In this document: in pieces, positions 54,295 to 64,000 of the stretch
Layout of the letters: every line of letters begins with the position of its first letter
Position numbering within the stretch: the first letter of the stretch is position 1
NCBI GenBank assembly: GCA_032716605.1
Contig: CM064492.1
Coordinates: 49,968,002-50,032,001, forward strand
Source of the DNA: Paralithodes platypus
Lineage: Eukaryota; Arthropoda; Malacostraca; Decapoda; Lithodidae
DNA length: 64,000 nt
Reading direction: 5' to 3'
Notes under the pieces: generated by a model
The model's input: the letters and a program-made list of their open reading frames with translations, nothing else
What the model was told of the DNA's origin: nothing
The model's database searches: none
Position numbers and translations under genes: made by a program

Positions 54295-54756
54295 TAAACG
54301 ATGGAGGCACGTATTACACATAGTATTACTGCTACATTTAAGGGGGTAGTACTCGCTATTTAAACGATGGAGGCACGTATTACACATAGCATTACTGCTA
54401 CATTTAAGGGGGTAGTACTCGCTATTTAAACGATGGAGGCACGTATTACACATAGCATTACTGCTACATTTAAGGGGGTAGTACTCGCTATTTAAACGAT
54501 GGAGGCACGTATTACACATAGCATTACTGCTACATTTAAGGGGGTAGTACTCGCTATTTAAACGATGGAGGCACGTATTACACATAGTATTACTGCTACA
54601 TTTAAGGGGGTAGTACTCGCTATTTAAACGATGGAGGCACGTATTACACATAGCATTACTGCTACATTTAAGGGGGTAGTACTCGCTATTTAAACGATGG
54701 AGGCACGTATTACACATAGCATTACTGCTACATTTAAGGGGGTACTACTCGCTATT
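54295..54756. repeat. 66-bp tandem array, seven units
   Basis: Units start TAAACGATGGAGGCACG at 54295 and every 66 bp thereafter to 54691. They are nearly identical (a T/C difference in CATAGTATT/CATAGCATT). Each unit ends in TTAAGGGGGTAGTACTCGC, the terminus of a family B element. The final unit runs directly into a complete B element. The period is a multiple of three, which is why a 143-codon frame stays open on the minus strand; it is not a gene. Confidence 0.95.
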
Positions 54757-55105
54757 TTTAGACCCCCTACTCCTTCATGTTTAGCATATTAGTTTTGAGG
54801 TTTTAAGACGTTCGTTCCGTTACTTTGGCGATTTTGAGACCTTTCGCCTCATTTTGTTGTAAATATTAAGACCTTTTGTGCTGATTAGGTGTCGACTTTT
54901 TCCTGGCGAGCCTCTAATTTTAGAAGGAACTGGCCTTCGGCCGGTACATTTTTCTACCGATAAATGTACAAATTTATCTTGAAAGGGGGCCTAGGAGGTG
55001 TTTTCTAAGCTTGATGGAGGTCTAGCGAGGAAACTAAAAAATAAATTAATGCATAAACATAAAGACGAAAAAACAAAAAAACAAAAACAAACAAGCACTA
55101 TCTCT
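54738..55105 (+). mobile_element. Family B TTAA element
   Basis: TTAA at 54734-54737 and 55106-55109; start GGGGGTACTACTCGC, end AGCACTATCTC. All family landmarks are present. The first ~20 bp are the repeated part of the 66-bp array. Confidence 0.85.
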
Positions 55106-55192
55106 TTAAAGCTCCAGTGTTACAGTCAAGTGGTGCGCTTCTCTAACTGGCCTGGGATAATAACATGAACACTTTGGATCAATTGAGTATAT

Positions 55193-55218
55193 AATTATAT
55201 ATACCAGGTATATATACC

Positions 55219-55278
<60 letters not shown>
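55193..55278. repeat. (TA)n microsatellite with ACCGGT core
   Basis: TATATACCGGTATATA occurs at about 55209-55224 at the edge of the array. Confidence 0.95.
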
Positions 55279-55279
<1 letters not shown>

Positions 55280-55552
55280 TTGTTTTTTTTCCCTAGACCT
55301 CCATCATGCTTAAAAACAAAAATAATAAAAACCCCCTTAAGATACATTTGTACATTTTTCGGTAGACAAATGTATCCCATATTTATCCTAAAAAACACCT
55401 AAATGGGCAAACAGGTCTTAATATGCACAGAGAAATTGCGTGAAAGGGCATACAATCATCAAGCAAATGGGGTGGACGTCTTAAAAACTCAAAACTAATG
55501 GGGCTCAACATGAGGAAGAAGTGGATCGAGAAAAAAAATAATAAGTCCCCAT
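55279..55552 (-). mobile_element. Family B element, 5' side replaced by (TA)n
   Basis: Begins TTCCCTAGACCTCCATCATGC directly after the TA array, retains CATTTTTCGGTAGA and subrepeats, and ends AATAAGTCCCC. Confidence 0.68.
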
Positions 55553-55554
55553 AA

Positions 55555-55639
55555 CACACTATGATGACGTTTTCAGTCTATTCTAGATATTATTAGACGA
55601 TTGTGTTCAACTTAGGAAGGGCAAGTGGGTATGAATGAG
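55555..55639. mobile_element. Family A half element
   Basis: CTATGATGACGTTTTCAGTC, ATTAGACGATTGTGTTCAAC and TTAGGAAGG are the left arm of an A2-like element. The right arm is missing and the sequence passes straight to TTAA (55640-55643). Confidence 0.6.
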
Positions 55640-55643
55640 TTAA

Positions 55644-56010
55644 GGGGAGATATGTCACTTTTCTAGACCCCCTTCTCCCTCATACTTATCCCCATTTGTT
55701 TTGAGATTATAAGACGTTCGCCCTATCAGTTTGGCGATTCTAAGATTTTTCACCTCATTTCTTTGTCAATATAAGGACCTTTCGTACCATTTAGGTGTTG
55801 ATTTTTTTTCCTGGCAAGCGATAGCCAGCCTGTAAATTTAGGAGGAATTGGCCTTCGGCAGAAACATCTTTCTACCGAAAAATGTAAAAATCAATCTAGA
55901 AGGGGGTCTAGGCGGCGTTTTTTTTAAAGCTTGATGGAGGTCTAGCAAGGATAATAAAAAACAATAACCAATCAATAAACCGACCATATAATTATATAAA
56001 CCCTATCCCC
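55644..56010 (+). mobile_element. Family B TTAA element
   Basis: Starts GGGGAGATATGTCAC after TTAA at 55640-55643, ends ACCCTATCCCC before TAAA. It contains CTTCTCCCTCATAC, GGCAAGCGATAGCCAGCC, and AAAGCTTGATGGAGGTCTAGC. Confidence 0.78.
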
Positions 56011-56149
56011 TAAATTGGGATAATCAGTGCCTCTCTGTTTTCTATAGGTTTGTGGCTGTTAAGTGGTTCAGGGTTTTTTGTCAGATGTTTTGGCGTGAAG
56101 TGTTTCATTATTTAGGTGGGGTTATTTTTCATATATTTGTTAACAAGTA

Positions 56150-56235
56150 AAGGAAAAGGTAAAAACAAAAATACATCAAGTTGAAAAGATGAAGTGGAAT
56201 GGTTTTGTCTTAGCATAAAAAGTTTGAAGGTGACA
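56150..56235 (+). repeat. Dispersed repeat H, left piece of split copy
   Basis: AAGTTGAAAAGATGAAGTGG and GAAGGTGACAC match 52610-52680. The continuation lies at 56880-57015, after ~640 bp that include a family B element. Confidence 0.6.
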
Positions 56236-56295
56236 CAATTTTAAAGTTAAAGTTGAGGGGGGATAGACAGGTTGAGAAGGTGAGAGGTCTCTTAA

Positions 56296-56666
56296 GGGGA
56301 GATGGATCGTTTTTATAGATCCCCTTCTCCCTCATATTTAGCCTCATTAGTTTCAGATTTTAAGAGGTTTGCCCCATTAGTTTGTCGATTTTAAGACCTT
56401 TCGCCCCATTGTTTTCAATATTAAGATATTTCGTGTCATTTACTGTATGTGTCTATCTTTTTTCCTGGCGAGCGATAGCGAGCCTGTAACTGTGGAGGAA
56501 CCGGCATTCGGAAATGACTTTTTTCTACCGAAAATTGTGCAAATTAATCTCGAAGGGGGATATAATGGATGTTTTTGTTTTTAAAGTTTGATGGAGGTCT
56601 AGGGAGGAAACTAAACAAAATATAGATAAATATACAGTATATATAAATAGACCCCCAAAAAATGCC
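56296..56666 (+). mobile_element. Family B TTAA element
   Basis: TTAA at 56292-56295 and 56667-56670; start GGGGAGATGGATCG, CCTGGCGAGCGATAGCGAGCC at about 56465, end AAAATGCC. Confidence 0.8.
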
Positions 56667-56670
56667 TTAA

Positions 56671-56879
56671 GAATTAGAGAGAAGGGAAGGAGGTAAGAAA
56701 GAGCAAAGCAGAAGAGTAAAATGTGGAGAGCTGTGTTCAGTTAGTTATAATATTATAAAACAGGACTTCAGAGGCTATCAACCCTTCTGGATTATTAAGC
56801 CAGCACACTGCAAGTCAATAATAATATCAGAACTGTAGACCCTTTTCGAGAACCCCAGTCCCTTGTTGTTCAGTATAAT
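56671..56879. other. No gene recognised
   Basis: Sequence between a family B element and the right piece of repeat H. Confidence 0.5.
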
Positions 56880-57015
56880 TGTTAGGTTTTTATAATGCCT
56901 GGACTGCCAATAACCAGGTTTTTACCAGGGGAATTAAAAAACAAAATCTTAGTTATATTAAAACCTAATTTCTTTCACTGTTTTCATGCACAGCGAGGAG
57001 AGTTTTCTTAACTTA
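56880..57015 (+). repeat. Dispersed repeat H, right piece of split copy
   Basis: AATAACCAGGTTTTTACCAGG and CACAGCGAGGAGAGTT match 52728-52825. Confidence 0.6.
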
Positions 57016-57020
57016 TTTAA

Positions 57021-57328
57021 CGGTGGCATTTGATTTGTTTTCTGGACACCCTTCTCCCTCATGCTTAGCCTCATTAGTTATGAGATCTTAAGACGTTCGC
57101 CCCATTAGTTTGCGATTTTAAGAACTTTCACCCCGTTTCTTTGTCAATATTAAGACCTTTCTTGCCATTTAGGTGTCGATCTTTTCCTGGCGAGCGAAAG
57201 CGACGATGTAACTTAGTTGGACCCGGCCTTCGGCCGGCATATTTATCTACTGAAGCTTAAATTTATCTCAAAGGGGGGTCTTGGGGGTAATTTTTAAACT
57301 TGATTGAGGTATAGGGAGCAAACTAAAG
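57021..57328 (+). mobile_element. Family B element, right end lost
   Basis: TTAA at 57017-57020, then CGGTGGCATTTG, CTTCTCCCTCATGCTTAGCC, CCTGGCGAGCGAAAGCGACG, CGGCCTTCGGCCGGC and AACTTGATTGAGGTATAGGG. The closing terminus is not recognised. Confidence 0.72.
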
Positions 57329-57601
57329 GAATATGTATAAGTTCTGTTCTACATCCCTAGTGCTCTACTGTTCTGTGTGTGCTTATATTTCAGCAGTTTT
57401 GTCTACCCTTGATAATAATTATGCCTGCAGTATTTTCCGGGAGTGCTGTTTCTCTCACTTTTACTGGGGCAGAATTGTTGAGCCGCTTGTGTTATTGTCG
57501 ATCTCCTCTCTCGCTCTCTCTCTCTCTCTCAGGGTTTTTCTTCCAATATTGTTCGCTGGCAGCTGTTCTCCCAATATTTACCAGGCGCTTGTTCATTCCT
57601 T
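57329..57601. other. No gene recognised
   Basis: It includes a short CT tract at 57507-57531. The frames here lead into microsatellites and have no domain. Confidence 0.45.
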
Positions 57602-57612
57602 GTTGTTCTCCC

Positions 57613-57644
<32 letters not shown>

Positions 57645-57701
57645 TGTAATAATAATAATAATAATAATAAACGGTTTATTAAAGAATGGCAGCCTCATGA
57701 G

Positions 57702-57780
<79 letters not shown>
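57602..57780. repeat. (GT)n, (AAT)n and (GT)n microsatellites
   Basis: GT at about 57613-57647, AAT at 57648-57671, GT at 57703-57779. Confidence 0.97.
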
Positions 57781-57782
<2 letters not shown>

Positions 57783-57980
57783 TTTCATCACTGTCTTGCT
57801 TGTGTTATTCTTCTAGCAAGGCTTTTCTAGGATATTCTTTCCCAGACCATTCTGTAGGTCTTGAATGACAAATATTTTTCACTGTATTATTTGTATTTTT
57901 GTCAGTATGCAACTGTCTTTATGGAAATAATATTTATGATAGAAGAGTTTGTGACAAATAGAGTGAAAATCATTAAGGTT

Positions 57981-58106
<126 letters not shown>

Positions 58107-58135
58107 CTTTATTAGCAGGGATACATAATGTTTAA

Positions 58136-58361
58136 CCCTTTCACGCACATATGACGCAGAGGTTGCCAGATTAGCAATAAGAAATAGCGTTCTCTCACTC
58201 TTATAATTACCTCTCCAAAATTAGTTTTCTGCCCACAGCTAACTCAAGGCAACTGCAGAGGTTAAAGTAACTAAACTAAAGGTTTCTAAATACTCCTGAT
58301 GGTAACAAAGGCTTTAAAGTATCCCCAATAGGCTCAACATCGCGTCTTATGTCGGAGAGGG
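58136..58361. mobile_element. Family A3 palindromic TTAA element
   Basis: TTAA at 58132-58135 and 58362-58365. Ends CCCTTTCACGCACATATGACG and mirror CGTCTTATGTCGGAGAGGG. Inner inverted block CAATAAGAAATAGCG is weakly mirrored. The core differs from A1/A2, so this is a separate subfamily with the same terminal CCCTTT and TTAA. Confidence 0.68.
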
Positions 58362-58365
58362 TTAA

Positions 58366-58518
58366 TGGTTGCTTTATTGTGCAACATTTCGCTAGACTGC
58401 TGGTATCATCAGGCTAAAATTGGTGCGGGCAGTCTTGTGAAACGTTGCATAATAAAGGAACCTCAAGAATTATGTGTCCCTGCTATCCAAGTTATATAAT
58501 TATGAACACCATGATATA
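58366..58518. other. Short spacer with an internal inverted pair
   Basis: TTATTGTGCAACATTTCGC at 58373-58391 is mirrored as AACGTTGCATAATAA at 58441-58455, a hairpin with a ~50-base loop. Confidence 0.55.
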
Positions 58519-58524
58519 TATACC

Positions 58525-58576
<52 letters not shown>

Positions 58577-58587
58577 GGTATATATAT
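58519..58587. repeat. (TA)n microsatellite bounded by ACCGGT at both ends
   Basis: TATATACCGGTATATA at about 58518-58532 and again at about 58571-58586, symmetric about the array. Confidence 0.95.
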
Positions 58588-59034
58588 AGGTGAACTAACA
58601 ACACCGGAAGAACAGTAGAACATAGCTAGCAACACAAGAAGAACAGTAAAAGATCAACGAGTAAAATCAAATTGGCAGAACAAATTGGTGTTTACCAAAA
58701 AAAAAAAAAAATAAAATAAAGAGAGAAAACAAACTTAAGCTGTAAAGGTGAACTAACAACACCGGAAGAAAATGTAGAACATAACTAGCAACACACGAAG
58801 AACAATGAAACACCATCGAGTAAAAAAAAAAAGATAATTGGGAGAAATAACTAGTGTGAACAAAGGTGAACTAACAACACAGTAGAACAAAACTAGCAAC
58901 ACAAGAAGAATAGTATAATCTAAAATACCAACGAGTATAAACAAATTGGCAGAACAAATTGGTGTAAAAAAACTGAAGTTATAAATGAGAATTAACAACA
59001 CGGGAAGAACAGTAGAACATTAAAGTTGAAGTGA
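58588..59034. repeat. ~120-158 bp tandem repeat, about four copies
   Basis: Units start AGGTGAACTAACAACAC at 58588, 58746 and 58864, with a diverged start at 58985. They share CTAGCAACACAAGAAGAA and AAATTGGCAGAACAAATTGG. Non-coding. Confidence 0.8.
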
Positions 59035-59243
59035 ACCCTTAGAAGATACGACGAAGCTTATAATTTATGATTTCTGGCTATTATCAGACGATTGTATTCA
59101 GATTAGGAAGTGTATAGGGAAGTTGGAGGGTTAATTGAGACAGTCTCCACCCATATAATGCCCACAGAGCCTTCCTAAGCTGCATAAAATCGTCTAATGA
59201 TAGCCAGGATAAACAGTCAAAATGTGTCACAATCTTCAAAGAA
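59035..59243. mobile_element. Family A2 element between two tandem arrays
   Basis: Ends CCCTTAGAAGATACGACG and GTGTCACAATCTTCAAAG. Core TATTATCAGACGATTGTATTC mirrored by CTGCATAAAATCGTCTAATG. Confidence 0.72.
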
Positions 59244-59389
59244 TAGAGGTTTATAAGAATGAGAGAGAAATAAAGGAAAGAGCATATCAGAAGAATAGGG
59301 ATTTTAAACAGAACTGACAAACCAGAATGGAATAAAACTGAGATGCAAAGATAACTGAAGCTACAAAAGTGAAATAAAAACACAAACAG

Positions 59390-60548
59390 AACAGTGAGAC
59401 AGAACCAGAATAAGACATCAATGAGTAGAGCAGAACCAGAACAATAAGACATCAACGAGTATAACAGAACCAGAACAATAAGACATCAACGAATAAAACA
59501 GAACCAGAACAATAAGACATCAACGAATAAAACAGAACCAGAACAATAAGACATCAACGAGTAGAGCAGAACCAGAACAATAAGACATCAACGAGTAGAA
59601 CAGAACCACAACAATAAGCCATCAACGAATAAAACAGAACCAGAACAATAAGCCATCAACGAATAAAACAGAACCAGAACAATAAGACATCAATGATTAG
59701 AACAGAACCAGAACAATAAGACATCAACGAGTATAACAGAACCAGAACAATAAGACATCAATGAATAAAACAGAACCACAACAATAAGACTTCAACGAAA
59801 AAAACAGAACCAGAATAAGACATCAACGAGTAGAACTGAACCAGAAAAAGAAGACATCAACGATTAGAACAGAACCAGAACAATAAGACATCAACAATTA
59901 GAACAGAACCAGAACAATAAGACATGAACGATTAGAACAGAACCAGAGCAATATGACATCAACGAGTAGAACAGAACCAGAACAATAACACATCACCGAT
60001 TAGAACAGAACAAGAACAATAAGACATTGCAATGAGAACAGAACCAGTACAATAAGACATCAACGAGAACAGAACCAGAACAACAAGACATCAATGAGAA
60101 CAGAACCAGAACAATAAGACATTAACGAGTAGAACAGAACCAGAACAATAAGACATCAACGAGAACAGAACCGGAATATTATGACATCAACGAGTAGAAC
60201 AGAACCAGAACAATAAGACATCAACGAGAACAGAACCAGAACAATAAGACATCAACGAGTAGAACAGAACCAGAACAATAAGACATCAACGAGTAGAACA
60301 GAGCCAGAACAATAACACATCAACGAGTAGAACAGAACCAGAACAATAACACATCAACGAGTAGAACAGAACCAGAACAATAAGACATCAACGAGTAGAA
60401 CAGAACCAGAACAATAAGACATCAACGAGTAGAACAGAACCAGAACAATAACACATCAACGAGTAGAACAGAACCAGAACAATAACACATCAACGAGTAG
60501 AACAGAACCAGAACAATAAGACATCAGAGAGTAGAGCAGAACCAGACC
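59390..60548. repeat. 34-bp minisatellite (~34 copies)
   Basis: The consensus unit reads GTAGAACAGAACCAGAACAA then TAAGACATCAACGA, with 31-bp variants lacking GTA. It is purine-rich, with A over T on this strand throughout. The units lack spacers, so this is not a CRISPR array. Confidence 0.95.
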
Positions 60549-60572
60549 GTATAGCTGATCTCTCCAAATCAA

Positions 60573-60736
60573 GTGACGTGTATAAATAAGCTGTCGTCAT
60601 CTAGTGTGGCAGAAAAAGGAAGCATCCAACATCTCAAAGCTTCAATCGATAATCTCAGGGCCTCACAAGAGTTACAGGCTACTGAACAGCCTATAGTCCC
60701 GAGATTTAGAAGAAAACAAAATTATATATATATACA

Positions 60737-60827
<91 letters not shown>

Positions 60828-61290
60828 GTGACGGGGTTGGATAGAACGGGGTTGGGAAACACCTGTAGGATTGCTAGCCTACAGGTGAGTAGGAAGGAGA
60901 AAAGAAGAAACAAACAACAGAGACACCATTCCATACCAGTTTCTCATGATACAGAGGAACGAGAAACAGAGGAGTGCCCCATTTTACCAGGTCATTCCCG
61001 TTTTCTGACTACCAGGAAGACGGGTCACCTAGGTCAGTCACCCCTATTAAAGAACGCGAGTGTCAGCCAATCACCATCCAGGTTTCAAACCCTCCCCACC
61101 AATCAGCACCCTTCATTGCACCAACAGTCAGATTTGCAGTACACCGAACAAATGTTTATGCAAGTTCGGCATCAAAGACCTGAGTGCTACCGACATAAGT
61201 AGGGATATTAGGATCTACAGTGCAAGACTGTTACGAAGAACTCTGGATCAACCCAGGAACATAGAGAAGACCAGAGTTATTCACTGATTC
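60573..61290 (+). pseudogene. Degraded coding fragment split by (AT)n, unknown family
   Basis: A frame beginning MTCINKLSSSSVAEKGS runs into a ~100-bp AT array (60722-60824). It continues as polar, Arg/Gln/Ser-rich sequence (VSRKEKRRNKQQRHHS) to 61202. An overlapping frame, 61060-61287, ends KDLSATDISRDIRIYSARLLRR. Just downstream lies the LTR-like repeat at 61600, so a retroelement gag remnant is possible, but I recognise no zinc knuckle or capsid motif. Confidence 0.3.
60722..60824. repeat. (AT)n microsatellite
   Basis: About 50 AT units with a CAG interruption near 60735. Confidence 0.97.
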
Positions 61291-61599
61291 ACCAATAACC
61301 CTCAATTATAATAAAATCACCAGAACTGCTATTATATCCTTCCTAGACTTAGTAACTCCCACCGGAGTATTAAATAAAATACTTTAAATGATTAGGTACC
61401 AAATGATAACTACCATGTATTTTTAAGCTAAGTATTTACTTCACTATTGATGACACAACGATTCACTATATCCCTTTAACATTGAATTTCTATAAGTTGA
61501 AGCTAAGACAATATTTGAACATGTACCGGTACTCAACGAAATTGTTGAGAAAGCAAGCACTTCCACTTCGGTAATGTTCTCAAGTCTGAAAAGTCCGGA

Positions 61600-63525
61600 G
61601 CAGCTAACTAAAAGTGGCAACTGCATTCCCCTCCCCCCTCGAGACTACAACGAGCCCTGTTGTCTGCCTCTGACGTCTGGAAGTGGGATTCCTTACGGTG
61701 CGAAGCAGCCTTGAAGTCTGGTCCAGGCGAACCTACGCTCTACGTCGGCCAGACTTGCTCTCGAACCTCAACCCCTCAACTTCCCCTAAGTGTCTCTGAG
61801 TATCTTATGTTGTGATTATTGATGTGAAGGTAAGGTAAAATATGTGAATATTCATTGCTAATCCCTGTGTAGATCTGTGCCTAAGATCCTTTATTGTTGC
61901 GTATGCATTAATCCTTCAGAAACCATATTAAACTTTGTGTAGATCTGTGCCCAAGATCTAGTGTTAACCTCTCTTCTAAGTTCATATAAAACATTCTACG
62001 CATACGTCACATAATTGTGTAAATCCATAATCAAGCCGAATACTCACAGATTTTCCTTGTGTATGTTCATTCTATTTATGTATGTACCAAGTTGAAGCTG
62101 AAGTGTATACTGTGAATTGATTCCCTTCTAAACACTCACTTTTACCTAGAACTTACGCCCAATTTCATATCTAATTAAACTCAGCTCCCCTCCCCTATTA
62201 CGCCTTATTTTGTCGTGGTGTTAATAGTATAATTTGTGAATAACGTATTAGTTTATTCTGTTATGAAATAGATAATTTCAATCCTGCTCGTCTAGGAATT
62301 CTAGTTCTGTGTAGATCTATTGTCTAATTATTTCACCAACTCGAATACAACGCCAATTTGTTCTGTATTTCATATAGGAATATGTTAACCAGTTCAGATC
62401 TCCTTCATACCTTATCAGGTATTTCCATCTAATGCAACTTCGTCGTGTACGCCATATTTAACTTGTAGTATTATTATAACTACTCGTATACGCTAATTTG
62501 TTGATGCGTTCTCTAATCTACTGTAATCAATCTATTGCCTGATTTAGTTAGGTTATCTTCAACCTTCGAGTATTCTTCAGTAGATATAAATCATTAAATC
62601 TGAATTCCTCGACCCGTGAGATTATCTTTGCATATAAGAATTAATTAAAGTATGCTCATGATATAAATTATCTCCTAATAATCTAAACACATCATTAATA
62701 GTAAAAATAATTCACCCCTCCTCTCTTTTGAATTTCAACCTATTCCTCTCCTTATTCAGAATAATATCGCACTAACTATAAATACTATTTTGATGATCGC
62801 AGTCAAACATATGACCTGAGTGACCTACCTAGCCCAAACTAATCTGTGCGCGTTAACCCTTTAAATCTCCCCCACCCCCCTCGTTTTCCGCCACCCGTGA
62901 GCGAGCGTTCACCCCAGAACTCTTCATACACTTTCCCTTGTGTTCCACCCCATCTTATTGACGCGTACTTAGAGATTTCGTTCAACCTGCCCGAAACTAA
63001 GTCAGAATAATTCACAGTAGATACTCAACTCTCATTTATATTATTATCAAGGGTTTTATCTATGTGTATGTTTGTCTGATTATTATTGCATACTTCCATG
63101 ATAATATCCTTTGATTCATGCTCATTGTATGTTATTACTAGACCTTAGTGTGTGATACATGTTAATAATTGATTGCTGGCTATTCCTTATAGTAGTGCAG
63201 TAAATATCCACCCACACTTTAGGTCCATTTATATGAGTGAAGTACCTATCATTTGTCTATGGCAACGCCTACATGCTTGCTTACTATTCCTCAATAATAG
63301 TCAAGGAGTATACAGTAATATCTATATGTCAGTTGAATAAATAAGAGTGTATAATTACATGTGTGTAGTTATTGTGTTCATCTTAACCTGATTGAGTACC
63401 TAACTTGTGAAGAAGAACGTGTTCGACTTGTCCCTGTTGAGAGAATATTGAGTCTAAAAGTCCATAGTTGGATTTGAGTAAAGACCAAGAACTAAGCTAG
63501 GTTGTATTACGACCCGGCATAACAA
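61600..63525 (+). repeat. Long LTR-like repeat, plus copy
   Basis: Aligns in patches, inverted, with 25613-27560. Features in order: a C-rich segment to 61800, AAAATATGTGAAT, two AGATCTGTGCC blocks, ACCTAGAACTTACGCCCAATTT, CCCTGTTGAGAGAATATTGA, TTTGAGTAAAGACC, and the terminal CCGGCATAACA. Rich in AATAA-type motifs; no frame longer than ~60 codons. A solo or 3' LTR is one reading. Confidence 0.5.
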
Positions 63526-63539
63526 TATACAGTATATGG

Positions 63540-64000
63540 GGGAAAGAGAGACAGAGGGAGAGATTCAAAAACTGAGAGATAAAGAGACAGACAGCCAGAC
63601 ACACAGATATTCAGACAAACAGAAAGTTACAACAATAGCAATACCAACAACAACAAAGCTTTGGATGGTGGTGAGGCGGGGTGAAGCCAACGTGTGTATC
63701 AAATACAGACAGACAGACAGATAGACAGAGGAATGAGAGACAGACAGGCCAGATAACATTAATGCACCAACACTAACACCAACAACAACACTAACACCAA
63801 CACCACCACCACCAACATTAACACTAACACCAACAACAACAACAACAACACCAACATCAACAAACACCAACACTAACGCTAACAACACCAACACCACCTA
63901 CAACAGTAACACCAACACCAACACCACCAACACCAACATCAACATCAACAACACTAACACCAACAACACCAACACCAACACCACAACACCACCAACAACA
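63540..64000. repeat. GA/CAGA tract and long AAC/ACC trinucleotide-like tract
   Basis: GA and CAGA repeats with mixed sequence at 63540-63745, then irregular CACCAA/CAACAA/ACTAAC units from about 63762 to the window end. The frame of Val/Gly/Leu on the minus strand is an artefact. Confidence 0.9.

Noticed and set aside
54286..54717. 143-codon minus-strand frame with repeating MCNTCLHRLNSEYYPLKC peptide
   Set aside because: It is a by-product of the 66-bp tandem array, whose period is divisible by three; the unit is made of non-coding flank plus a transposon terminus.
57333..57830. 165- and 145-codon plus frames
   Set aside because: Dominated by VCVCVC from (GT)n and NNNN/IIII from (AAT)n; no domain outside the repeats.
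59390..60548. CRISPR-like array
   Set aside because: The 34-bp units are contiguous with no unique spacers, and the context is eukaryotic.

Overview
This 64 kb window is repeat-dominated eukaryotic (animal) DNA. I see no exon-intron host gene, no rRNA and no functional tRNA. Dense and very long (GA)n, (GT)n and (AT)n arrays, short TTAGG-type (CCTAA) telomere-like repeats, Penelope-like, RTE-like and CR1/L2/Jockey-like retroelements, and many tRNA-derived SINEs suggest an arthropod, most likely a decapod crustacean. That assignment is inference from style; no single-copy marker gene is present.

The only long, well-preserved coding region is at 31363-35831 (+). A 1020-codon frame with two CxxC/HxxC zinc-binding modules and a probable DDD/E-type core runs into a 470-codon frame with a PIN/XPG-like nuclease signature and a CXC-type cysteine-rich tail. 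The two frames overlap by 7 bp in different phases and look like one ~1490-aa mobile-element protein broken by a single-base slip. Inverted ~315 bp arms at 29724-30042 and 37731-38042 lie on either side, so an ~8.3 kb element is possible. I compare it tentatively with the AcademX group of DNA transposons.

Most of the remaining structure is small non-autonomous DNA elements bounded by TTAA. Family A is ~210 bp, built as a near-complete palindrome (three subfamilies, about 16 full or partial copies). Family B is ~365 bp with TTAAGGGG termini (about 15 copies). Family C is ~480 bp (2 copies), family D ~215 bp (2 copies) and family E ~1.56 kb with ~200 bp inverted ends (1 copy). They nest in and abut one another at shared TTAA sites. 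One C copy interrupts one of two inverted Penelope-like copies, and the other Penelope copy preserves the empty site with a single TTAA.

Layout: 0-11.8 kb, families A to D, SINEs and microsatellites. 11.8-18.1 kb, a ~1 kb segment between 55-bp direct repeats, then two head-to-head Penelope-like elements carrying a hAT element (8-bp target duplication) and a C element. 18.1-29.6 kb, inverted LINE 3' ends, a 410-bp inverted repeat pair and an LTR-like long repeat. 29.7-38.0 kb, the transposase/nuclease gene region. 38.6-45.2 kb, an RTE-like LINE, a CR1/L2/Jockey-like LINE and element E. 45.2-58.4 kb, families A and B with SINEs and foldbacks. 58.5-60.5 kb, tandem repeats including a 34-bp minisatellite. 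60.6-64 kb, a degraded coding fragment, a second inverted LTR-like repeat and an AAC/ACC-rich tract.
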